Of a stretch of DNA of 23,658 nt, positions 1 through 6,217 are shown piece by piece. This stretch comes from Coraliomargarita_B sp036735565 (GTDB lineage Bacteria > Verrucomicrobiota > Verrucomicrobiia > Opitutales > Coraliomargaritaceae). The notes beneath the pieces are model-generated. The model worked only from the letters and a program-made list of their open reading frames with translations, did no database searches and had not been told where the DNA came from. Position 1 is the first letter of the stretch; the number at the start of each line of letters is the position of its first letter. Location: NCBI GenBank assembly GCA_036735565.1, contig DAINOC010000037.1, forward strand, positions 1 to 23,658, read 5' to 3'. The translations under genes were made by a program, and so were the position numbers.

Positions 1-39
1 CTCCAACTATTATACCAATCTTTAACTTTTTTTGGCAAA

Positions 40-118
40 AGGTAGCGGACCGTGTCCTCACGGGCCATGCCTGACACGCCAACTCATCCCTGGCCCGTGA
101 GGACACGGTCCGCTACCT
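40..118. repeat. Long perfect hairpin (28-bp inverted repeat)
   Basis: The arms at 40-67 and 91-118 are perfect reverse complements over 28 bases and enclose a 23-base loop. The arm core reads GTAGCGGACCGTGTCCTCAC. There is no following T-run, so it does not look like a plain intrinsic terminator. It lies upstream of the CPBP protease gene and could be a dispersed palindromic (REP-like or MITE-like) element. No transposase is visible nearby. Confidence 0.8.
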
Positions 119-159
119 AATTTTGGATTCGATTTACCAATAAAAGTTAGTGTGTGGTA

Positions 160-177
160 TTAGTCATTAGTCATTTA
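160..177. repeat. TTAGTCA word repeat before the CPBP gene
   Basis: The heptamer word TTAGTCA appears twice back to back and is followed by a third degraded copy and a T-rich stretch that ends at the ATG at 183. It occupies the place where a ribosome binding site would sit, and no purine-rich site is visible. Confidence 0.5.
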
Positions 178-182
178 TTTTT

Positions 183-785
183 ATGACCGAAAATCCCATC
201 ATGATCATCATGTATCTCGCGATCGCGGGCTATGTGGGAAGACTGTATTGGGCTGACACGCGGCGTCAGCTTGCGGAGGGGCCTGCGGAGGGTGCTTTGC
301 CCGGGGCGTTTCCGGCGACCTGGTTGGCGATGGGGATCGGCGTGGCCGGGGCGTTGTTGATTCTTGGATTGGAGACCGGGGGAGAGATCGCGCTGGGGAT
401 AGCGTCTGAGCAGAGCGAGTTGCTTTGGTATGCCTTATTTCCCGTGATCGCGGCGGGTGTGGTGGAGGAAGTGATCTTTCGCGGCTACCTGGTGGTTGAC
501 CGAAAAGGGCGGGCGGCCTTGCTTGGCAGCTGCTTCGGGTTTTCGCTGTTGTTTGCGCTGATCCATCCTCACCTCTGGAGTCTGGAGGATGGCTTCCACC
601 TGACACTCACCACCAAGGGATTTTTCACCACGGCGCTCTTGTTGATCAACTCCCTCTGGTTCTACGCCTGCCGTTTTGCCCCGTGGAATCCGACGCGCTC
701 GATCTTCCCCTGCATGATTGCCCATGCGGCGAGCAACCTTGGGGTCTATTGCGTGAAGTTGGCGCAGGGCTATGTGGTTTTTTGA
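183..785 (+). CDS. CPBP family intramembrane glutamic protease (CAAX protease/Abi type)
   Basis: This 200-residue membrane protein carries the motifs of the CPBP (Abi) family of intramembrane proteases. The EExxxR motif is EEVIFR at residues 95-100. The two family histidines are at 128 (FALIH) and 181 (MIAHAASN). Hydrophobic segments are seen at about 6-22, 44-62, 80-95, 112-128 and 146-162. Family members cleave within membranes, for example in CAAX processing or bacteriocin immunity, but the substrate here cannot be told. The start at 183 is the first ATG after a T-rich stretch, and ATGs at 201 and 210 are alternatives. It is transcribed alone and converges on the lipocalin gene. The protease call is firm and the biological role is unknown. 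Confidence 0.85.
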   Translation: MTENPIMIIMYLAIAGYVGRLYWADTRRQLAEGPAEGALPGAFPATWLAMGIGVAGALLILGLETGGEIALGIASEQSELLWYALFPVIAAGVVEEVIFRGYLVVDRKGRAALLGSCFGFSLLFALIHPHLWSLEDGFHLTLTTKGFFTTALLLINSLWFYACRFAPWNPTRSIFPCMIAHAASNLGVYCVKLAQGYVVF

Positions 786-787
786 AC

Positions 788-930
788 CGTTAATCGACGT
801 TAATGAACGTTAATTTTTTCGGACATAAGTAATTGGTTTGAAATTTCTTATGGATTTTTGCTGTGGCTGTTGCTCACTGTCCTTACCCCTCGCCGAGGTG
901 GCGACTTCTTTGATTGACGTTAATTGACGT
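788..930. repeat. 10-bp-period CGTTAAT repeats in the convergent gap
   Basis: The word CGTTAAT starts at 788, 798 and 808, a strict 10-base period, and begins 3 bases after the stop of the CPBP gene. A fourth copy at 918-924, followed again by TGACG, sits about 110 bases downstream. The gap between the convergent CPBP and lipocalin genes (786-1004) has no open reading frame that looks real. A T6 run follows the third copy, so a role as a transcript end is possible. Confidence 0.65.
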
Positions 931-1004
931 CCGATAACGGATTTGAAAATTCGCTTTCTTTTAACTTCCGGCTTCCGGTTCACGCGCTTTTATTTGGCAC
1001 TGCT

Positions 1005-1613
1005 TTAGCGTTCGGCAAGGGGTGCGTCGGCTCCGGTTTTTTTGATTTGTTCGAGTCGTGTGGACTCGCCGGACCAGTCATGGGGGAGGCGTTGGATGAT
1101 GGCAGTGTCGTAGCCGGCTGCTTCGAGTTTTTTAAGCAGGGCCTCGTAGGTGGCGTCTTCGATCTCGTAGGCGCGGTCCATGATCCAGGCGTATTTCCGG
1201 TTGGGGTGTGCGATGATGGTGCTCTGATAATCCTCCGAGACATAGAGGATTACGTAATCGGCCTTGAAGGGCCAGATGAACTGCATCTGCCAGCGCGCGT
1301 TACTGGGGTCGTCAGCGCGGGGGAAGCCGGTGGGGCGATAGGTCTTCAGTGGGCCATCGAAGCGGCCCTTCCGGAACTGGTAGGTCGTCTCGACCTGATT
1401 TTTAGCGTTGAGGAAGTAGTGTTCGACAGCGTTGTGCGCCTGTTTATCGACGATGATGGGTGTGTAGCCGTGGACGAACCAGGAGCCCATGAACTTTTCT
1501 AGGTCCACTTTCTCCGCGGATGGCAGGGGTGGGTGGGAAGTCGCGCAGCCGGACATGAGCCAAGTTAAGGCAAGCAGGGGCAGGGTCGTAAACGTAAAAA
1601 GAGAGAATCGCAC
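1005..1613 (-). CDS. blc: Lipocalin-family outer membrane lipoprotein (Blc-like)
   Basis: This 202-residue protein has an N-terminal signal ending in a lipobox with the lipidated Cys at residue 23 (MSGC). The lipocalin GxW motif is GSW at 43-45. A block typical of bacterial lipocalins (YVILYVSEDYQSTIIAHP, then KYAWIMDR) follows around residue 125. Blc-type lipocalins are membrane-anchored beta-barrels that bind fatty acids or lysophospholipids and are linked to envelope stress. The length fits the family (about 175-200). The gene stands alone on the minus strand, 69 bases after the toxin gene, and converges on the CPBP gene. The C-terminal 20 residues extend past the domain and carry no motif. 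Confidence 0.88.
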   Translation of the reverse strand: MRFSLFTFTTLPLLALTWLMSGCATSHPPLPSAEKVDLEKFMGSWFVHGYTPIIVDKQAHNAVEHYFLNAKNQVETTYQFRKGRFDGPLKTYRPTGFPRADDPSNARWQMQFIWPFKADYVILYVSEDYQSTIIAHPNRKYAWIMDRAYEIEDATYEALLKKLEAAGYDTAIIQRLPHDWSGESTRLEQIKKTGADAPLAER

Positions 1614-1682
1614 CAGGAAGCATCGCGAACGGCCGCAGTAACTTACGCAATGCGCGTTGTCGGGTGTGGCTGAAGGAAGCTT

Positions 1683-2075
1683 TCAGTGCATCACTCTGAC
1701 CCGGTAATTCTCGAACAATTTGTCGTAAGTCACGATGGAAGCCTTTAGCTCCAGGGCGGTCGCGATGATGAGTCGGTCAAAAGGGTCGGCATGATGCTTG
1801 GGGAGCCCTGCCGCCGCCATAAATAATTTTCCGGAAACGGACATTTCGGAGAGAACATATTGCTCGATACACCGCTCCCAGAATGCCTCCGGACTCTGAA
1901 AGGCCCCAAGGTCGAGCTGGCCCCGATTGTTTTTCAGAGCTATTTCAGATGCACTGCAGGAGGAGATATAAAGGTGGGTTGCCGATTGAATCCTGGCCAG
2001 GCAGTCTCTACTTAGCCGTTTGTCAGCGATCCCCGAAAGCGAGAGGAGTGCGCAGGTGTCGAGGATCAAATCCAT
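1683..2075 (-). CDS. PIN-domain ribonuclease toxin (VapC family)
   Basis: This 130-residue protein has the PIN fold signature. The acidic residues are D6 (LILDTCALL), E44 (SASEIAL), D97 and D100 (HHADPFDRLIIATA), and D118 (TYDKLF). These are the metal-binding residues of VapC-type toxins, which cut specific RNAs such as initiator tRNA or rRNA loops. The target here is not predictable. The start ATG lies inside the last codons of the antitoxin gene (10-base overlap), so the two are translationally coupled with antitoxin first. The pair appears less GC-rich than its neighbours by eye, which would fit lateral transfer. Confidence 0.88.
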   Translation of the reverse strand: MDLILDTCALLSLSGIADKRLSRDCLARIQSATHLYISSCSASEIALKNNRGQLDLGAFQSPEAFWERCIEQYVLSEMSVSGKLFMAAAGLPKHHADPFDRLIIATALELKASIVTYDKLFENYRVRVMH

Positions 2076-2287
2076 CCTTCAAGATCTCTACGATCAACGG
2101 GTGCGGTGGCCTCTTGCGCGGTTACGGTCGGTTTGGTTAGCGGTTTCACAGAGCGGGGCTTCTCCTCGTGCGGCACTAGGTCGAACCATGCTTTACCGTT
2201 TTTGCAAACCGTGATCCGCTGCCCGGAATGGACCAGATTCGCGTATTTGCTGAAATTGTTTTTGGCTTCCCGAATAGAAACTTCCAT
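2066..2287 (-). CDS. Phd/YefM-type antitoxin of the VapC pair
   Basis: The 73-residue product begins MEVSIREAKNNFSKYANLV, a typical prevent-host-death (Phd/YefM) N-terminus that forms the DNA-binding dimer. The tail (residues about 45-73, with EEKPRSVKPL and then a charged end) would wrap the toxin. An in-frame extension reaches 2368, but the ATG at 2285-2287 matches where the family begins, so that start is preferred. The stop codon lies within the start of the toxin gene in an overlapping ATGGATTTGA. Such antitoxins usually repress their own promoter, which would lie in 2288-2481. No operator was identified. Confidence 0.83.
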   Translation of the reverse strand: MEVSIREAKNNFSKYANLVHSGQRITVCKNGKAWFDLVPHEEKPRSVKPLTKPTVTAQEATAPVDRRDLEGWI

Positions 2288-2481
2288 GACCGAAAATGTA
2301 GCCACTGTGACCACATCTGTCAATGTGTGTTTTGATGCCATCGGTTGGTTCTGCGGCCCGGCGATCAATGGCTGTTACGTAAAGGTCGAGCGGATCGATC
2401 CGTGCGCGCGGCCTGAAGCCACGCGCTGCGCTCGCAGCGGCCGGTTTGCGAGCTGGCTGGCGGTTTCGTCCCTTCGGGTGC
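2288..2481. other. Intergenic region upstream of the toxin-antitoxin pair
   Basis: This 194-base space follows the M3 peptidase stop and should contain the toxin-antitoxin promoter. A small perfect hairpin, CGCTGCG (2424-2430) pairing with CGCAGCG (2433-2439), lies nearer the peptidase end, but it lacks a U-tract. No clear -10/-35 pair was recognised. Confidence 0.3.
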
Positions 2482-4704
2482 CTAGCCCAGCAGCCCGTCG
2501 CGGCGCAGCAGCGCATCGGGGTCGGGGTCGCGGCCCATGAAGTCTTGGTAGAGCTGGGCGGGGTCCCCCGAGTTGCCTTTAGCGAGGATCTTGTGGCGGA
2601 AGTCGCGGCCGGTCTCCGGGTTGAGCACGCCCTCCTTTTGGAAGCGGGTGAAGGCATCGGCATCGAGCACCTCGGCCCACTTGTAGCTGTAGTAGCCGGC
2701 GGCATAGCCGGTGGGACTGCTGAAGAGATGGCTGAAGTTAAAAACATTGGACTTCGGCTTGGTGGCGTAAGGGGCGGTGTAGCCTTCGAGGGTTTTCTCA
2801 ATAAAGGCGTCGAGATCGGCCTTATCGGAGAGCGGCCATTGGCTATGCAGTGCCAAGTCCATCTTGCCAAAGCTGAGCTGGCGCGCATTGGCGCTGGCCT
2901 TCATGTAGTTGCGGGCGGCAAGCATCTTGTCGAAGAGGTCCTGCGGGATGGGCTCGCCCGTCTCGTGGTGGCGGGCGAAGCGGTCGAGGCTCTCGCGCTC
3001 CCAGCACCAGTTCTCCATGATTTGGGAGGGCAGTTCGACAAAGTCCCAGGGGACGTTGACGCCATTGAGCGCTTTGACTTCGACCTCGCCGCAGAGATGA
3101 TGGAGGAGGTGTCCGAACTCGTGGAAGATCGTCTCCACCTCGCGGTGAGTAAGGAGGGCGGGTTTGCCGCTGATGGAGGGAGTGAGGTTGCCGCAGATGA
3201 GCCCCAGATGGGGGCTGCGCGGCGCGCCCGGATCGCGCTCGCCGGTGATGAGGTAGTTCATCCAGGCACCGCCGCGCTTGGACTCGCGCGGGTGCCAGTC
3301 GGCATAGAAGGAGCCGAGGTGCTCGTCGGTCTCCATGTCGAAGAGGTCGTAGAACTGGACGTCCTCGTGCCAGAGCTCCGGCTTCGGCGAAGCCGAACAT
3401 TGAACATCGAACGTCGAACATGGAACGTCGAATGGTTCGTTGGATGTTCCGGATTTCTCCCCATCATTCGACGTTGGACGTTGGACGTTGGACGTTCGAT
3501 GTTCTTCAGACGTTGGGCGTTCGATGTTCGATGTTCGATGTGCCCCTCCCCCAGGTGCGATCCGCAGGCCGAAGAGTTGCTCGGCCAGCTCGAACATGCC
3601 GTCGATGACCCGGTTGATGGGGAAGTAGGGGCGCAGGGCCTCCTCGTCAAAATCGAAGTGGGCGCGGCGTTGTTTCTCGGCCCAGTAAGCGGCTTCCCAG
3701 GGTTGGAGAAGGAGCGTGTCGGAGTGTTGGAGTTTTGGAGTGTTGGAGAGGGTATTTGCCTTGAAGGTGCGGAGTTGTTGGGCTTCGGCTTCGAATTGGG
3801 TGCGGACTTTTTGGAAGATCGCCTCGCCGAATTCGAGGGCGGCTTGTCCGGAGGCAGCCATGCGGCGGGCGGTGACGTGGTCGGCGAAATTGTCCCGGCC
3901 CATGAGTTGGGCGAGTTCGTGGCGCAGGTCGAGGATCTCGCGGACCAACCCTCGGTTGTCATAGGGTTCGTTGCGGCCGATCGCGGCGTAGGCCTGCCAG
4001 ACCTCCTTACGGAGTTCGTCGCGCTCGGCATAGGTCATGACCGGAACATAGGAGGGAGCCTGGAGCGTGAAGCGCCAGGCGTTTTCGTGGCCTTTACGTT
4101 CAGCATCCTGCCTGGCGGCCGCGATGGCGGACTCGGGAAGGCCGACGAGGAGGGTCTCGTCGGTGATGATTTTTTCCCAGGCGTTGACAGCGTCGAGGCA
4201 GTTTTCGGAGTATTTTTGGCTGACTTCGGCGAGTCGGCTTTGCAGCTCGGCGGCGCGCTTTTTCTGCTCCGGGGGCAGATCGGCACCGGCCTCGCGGAAG
4301 TCCGCCAGTGTCTCGTGGACGTAGCGCTGTCTGGTGGGGGAGAGCCCGGCGACTTCAGGGCACCCGCTGTAGGCCTTGAGCACGGACCAGAGCGCATCGT
4401 TGAGCGGGATGCTGGAATAGAATTCGCTGACCTTGGGCAGCATCGCGTTGTGTGCCTCCCGCAGTTCCGGGCGGTTGCAGACGGAGTCGAGGTGGGTGAC
4501 GAGGCCCCAGGCACGGCTCAGCGGCTCTAGTCCGCGGTCAAGGGCTTGGAGGGTATTCTCGTAGGTGAAGGGTGGCGTGGTGGACGCGACGGCTTCGACG
4601 GCGGCTTTGGCATCTGCGAGGGCCTTGGTGATATCCGGAACGATGCACGCCGGTTTCAAGGTGGACCAGCGGATGGAAAAATCAGTTTGGAGGAATGGGT
4701 GCAT
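2482..4704 (-). CDS. prlC: M3 family oligopeptidase (oligopeptidase A-like) with repeat-derived insertions
   Basis: This 740-residue zinc metallopeptidase closely follows the E. coli oligopeptidase A (PrlC) layout. The zinc motif is HEFGH at 528-532. The third ligand is E557 in FVELPSQIMENW, at the usual distance. Conserved C-terminal blocks follow (TGEPIPQDLFDKMLAARNY, then SPTGYAAGYYSYKWAEVL). The family degrades short peptides in the cytoplasm, including cleaved signal peptides. Two stretches do not belong to the family. Residues about 319-330 and about 386-441 are translated short-word repeats sitting in loops between conserved blocks. The frame stays open, so the gene looks functional. 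The start ATG at 4702-4704 (MHPFLQTDFSIRW) is preferred over one 16 codons upstream that lies in repeat DNA. Confidence 0.9.
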   Translation of the reverse strand: MHPFLQTDFSIRWSTLKPACIVPDITKALADAKAAVEAVASTTPPFTYENTLQALDRGLEPLSRAWGLVTHLDSVCNRPELREAHNAMLPKVSEFYSSIPLNDALWSVLKAYSGCPEVAGLSPTRQRYVHETLADFREAGADLPPEQKKRAAELQSRLAEVSQKYSENCLDAVNAWEKIITDETLLVGLPESAIAAARQDAERKGHENAWRFTLQAPSYVPVMTYAERDELRKEVWQAYAAIGRNEPYDNRGLVREILDLRHELAQLMGRDNFADHVTARRMAASGQAALEFGEAIFQKVRTQFEAEAQQLRTFKANTLSNTPKLQHSDTLLLQPWEAAYWAEKQRRAHFDFDEEALRPYFPINRVIDGMFELAEQLFGLRIAPGGGAHRTSNIERPTSEEHRTSNVQRPTSNDGEKSGTSNEPFDVPCSTFDVQCSASPKPELWHEDVQFYDLFDMETDEHLGSFYADWHPRESKRGGAWMNYLITGERDPGAPRSPHLGLICGNLTPSISGKPALLTHREVETIFHEFGHLLHHLCGEVEVKALNGVNVPWDFVELPSQIMENWCWERESLDRFARHHETGEPIPQDLFDKMLAARNYMKASANARQLSFGKMDLALHSQWPLSDKADLDAFIEKTLEGYTAPYATKPKSNVFNFSHLFSSPTGYAAGYYSYKWAEVLDADAFTRFQKEGVLNPETGRDFRHKILAKGNSGDPAQLYQDFMGRDPDPDALLRRDGLLG
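3394..3550. repeat. In-gene word repeat 1 with inverted halves (GAACATCGAACGTC words)
   Basis: The left half (about 3395-3434) is built of GAACATCGAACGTCGAACATGG-like words. The right half (about 3466-3540) is built of the reverse-complement words GACGTTGGACGTTGGACGTT and GTTCGATGTTCGATG. Perfect inverted matches include 3402-3415 with 3491-3504 (14 bases) and 3424-3433 with 3466-3475 (10 bases). RNA or single-stranded DNA could fold into a long stem. Read on the minus strand, it adds about 55 residues rich in RTSN, QRPTS and FDVPCS words to the M3 peptidase. Confidence 0.85.
3716..3750. repeat. In-gene word repeat 2 (GGAGTGTTGGAG)
   Basis: The 12-mer GGAGTGTTGGAG occurs at 3721-3732 and 3737-3748 with four T between. 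The same 12-mer recurs at 7259-7270 outside any gene. In the M3 peptidase it encodes LSNTPKLQHSDT, located just before the conserved LQPWEAAYW block, where E. coli oligopeptidase A has a shorter linker. Confidence 0.75.
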
Positions 4705-5013
4705 GGAGGTGGGAATGTGTGAACGTATGAAGGTGGGAAAGTGGGAACCCACTTCGCTCAGAGAGCTTCGAGGGTCGGGGAGGTTCGTCGTTCTTCGAGC
4801 TATGGAGGTCGGGAGGTCGGGTCGTTGTTCTGAGGGGGGCGGAGGAGGTGATTTGGAGCGGGCGTGATCTTCGAAGGAGTATCGAAAGGGCGAACTGGGT
4901 TCTAAGTCAAGAGATGGGCGGCATCTGATCCACTTTCACTTGCACCTTCACGTTCACTTCACAAGCCGAGGAATCTTGCACACCTTCACTTTCACCCTCA
5001 CTTTCCCTCTCCC
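4705..5013. repeat. Divergent gap filled with short-period repeats
   Basis: This is a 309-base non-coding gap between the divergent M3 peptidase and rsmE. Next to the peptidase start, the minus strand reads in 8-base steps (ACTTTCCC, ACCTTCAT, ACGTTCAC, ACATTCCC, ACCTCC) and then ATG. Next to rsmE, the plus strand reads in 6-base steps (CACTTT, CACTTG, CACCTT, CACGTT at 4932-4955, then CACCTT, CACTTT, CACCCT, CACTTT at 4981-5004), ending three bases after a CCCTCT step at the ATG. The centre has GAGGTCGGGAGGTCGGG words. No Shine-Dalgarno site is visible for either gene. Promoters must lie here but none is clear. Confidence 0.7.
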
Positions 5014-5763
5014 ATGGGAGCACATCGTTGTTTTATATTTCCGGAAGCGGTGGTCGCGGAAGGGCAGGTGATTCTGGACAGTCGCGAAAGTCATCATCTG
5101 GTGCGCGTATTCCGCGCGAGGGAGGGTGAGGCGGTAGAGCTGCTCGACGGGAAGGGGCGGCGCTGCCTCGGGCGTCTGCGGCGGGCCGATGCCAGAGCGG
5201 CGGTTGTTGCGGTAGAGCGTGTGGAGGACAGTGTGGCGCCCAAGCCGGAGCTGACCCTGTTGCAGTCGATTCCAAAGGGGAAAGCGATGGACTTGATCCT
5301 GCGGATCGCCACGGAAATCGGGGTGGCCCGGGTGGTTCCGGTTTTTACGGCGCAAGGGGAGGTTCAGCTCAAGGGCGAGCGCTTGCAGAGCAAGGTGGAG
5401 AAGTGGCGGCTGACCATGATCGAAGCCTGCAAGCAATGCGGTCTGCCGTTCCTGCCGGAGCTGGTGGAGCCGCAGACGCTTGGGGATTGGCTCGGTGGGG
5501 CCGCGATGGATTCTGGCAAACTAAGGATCGTCGCCAGCCTGGAGACCGGGAGTCGGCCTTTGTGGGAAACGCTAGAAACGATAGAGCCAGTCGGCGAAGT
5601 CATTGTGGCGGTAGGGCCGGAGGGCGATTTTTCGTTGGCGGAATATGCGGCATTTTCCCGGGCCGGCTTCGTGCCGGTTCGTCTGGGAGCGAATGTGCTG
5701 CGGGCCGAGACGGCGGCCGCCTACCTTCTGAGTGTCCTGGATCAGCGACTGCGGGTGCGCTGA
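5014..5763 (+). CDS. rsmE: 16S rRNA (uracil(1498)-N(3))-methyltransferase RsmE
   Basis: This 249-residue SPOUT-class methyltransferase transfers a methyl group from S-adenosylmethionine to N3 of U1498 in 16S rRNA, within the 30S subunit. An N-terminal PUA-like RNA-binding part (about 1-70, with SRESHHLVRVFR) is followed by the trefoil-knot domain. Its signature blocks are QSIPKGKAMDLILRIATEIG (85-104), EACKQCG (137-143), VGPEGDFSLAEY (200-211) and LGANVLRAETA (224-234). Length matches the family. The start ATG at 5014 directly follows a six-base-period CACTTT repeat with no visible Shine-Dalgarno site. The gene converges with the TMEM14-like gene, 13 bases away. Confidence 0.95.
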   Translation: MGAHRCFIFPEAVVAEGQVILDSRESHHLVRVFRAREGEAVELLDGKGRRCLGRLRRADARAAVVAVERVEDSVAPKPELTLLQSIPKGKAMDLILRIATEIGVARVVPVFTAQGEVQLKGERLQSKVEKWRLTMIEACKQCGLPFLPELVEPQTLGDWLGGAAMDSGKLRIVASLETGSRPLWETLETIEPVGEVIVAVGPEGDFSLAEYAAFSRAGFVPVRLGANVLRAETAAAYLLSVLDQRLRVR

Positions 5764-5776
5764 GCTGTTCGGCGGG

Positions 5777-6151
5777 TCAGTCGGCTTTCCGGCAGGCGCG
5801 GCCCCGCCAGAGGACGATGAGAGTGGCCAATGAGCCGATCCACATGGCGGTGATCAGCACTGCTGCGATGAGCTTTGGCTCACCGGAGAGGTGAGCTTGC
5901 CAGCTCGCGGTGGCGCGCCAACTGAAAGCACCCAAAAGGAGAAAAGTGGTGACGGTCGCGGCCCACCAGGCCGCCTTTGCGCCGGAAAGGCTTAGCCACA
6001 GTCCCCAGCCCATGGAGAGGAGGCCAAAAGAGCCGCCGCTGATCAGAGCGGTCTTTGCTTTCTCAGGGTTGGAGAGATAGCCGAGCAGGCCGCAGACGAT
6101 CAGGAATGCGCCGAATCCGAGAAGCCAGAGACCGAGTTGTTTGGTATTCAT
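5777..6151 (-). CDS. TMEM14-like small integral membrane protein
   Basis: This 124-residue protein has about four hydrophobic segments (residues about 6-25, 33-55, 61-78, 93-115). The block GYLSNPEKAKTALISGGSFG followed by LLSMGWGLWL resembles the TMEM14 (Tmemb_14) family of small multi-pass proteins, whose bacterial function is unknown. The ATG at 6149-6151 is preferred because a membrane segment follows soon after. An upstream start would add 12 residues. There is no clear Shine-Dalgarno site. It is downstream of the ADP-ribosylglycohydrolase-family gene on the same strand (66-base gap), so they may be cotranscribed. Family assignment is moderate. Confidence 0.6.
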   Translation of the reverse strand: MNTKQLGLWLLGFGAFLIVCGLLGYLSNPEKAKTALISGGSFGLLSMGWGLWLSLSGAKAAWWAATVTTFLLLGAFSWRATASWQAHLSGEPKLIAAVLITAMWIGSLATLIVLWRGRACRKAD

Positions 6152-6217
6152 AGCGGGAAAAAAGAGAAAGAACGACTGGCGAGGCAAGCGTATGCGGCGG
6201 GATGCTTGCTTTTATGG

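Noticed and set aside
924..1502. A 192-codon plus-strand frame opposite the lipocalin
   Set aside because: The lipocalin on the minus strand has a lipobox and GxW motif; the plus frame has no recognisable domain.
2446..4530. A 694-codon open frame on the plus strand
   Set aside because: It is the antisense shadow of the M3 peptidase; the minus strand shows the conserved HEFGH protein, while the plus frame has no family motif and takes its length from high GC.
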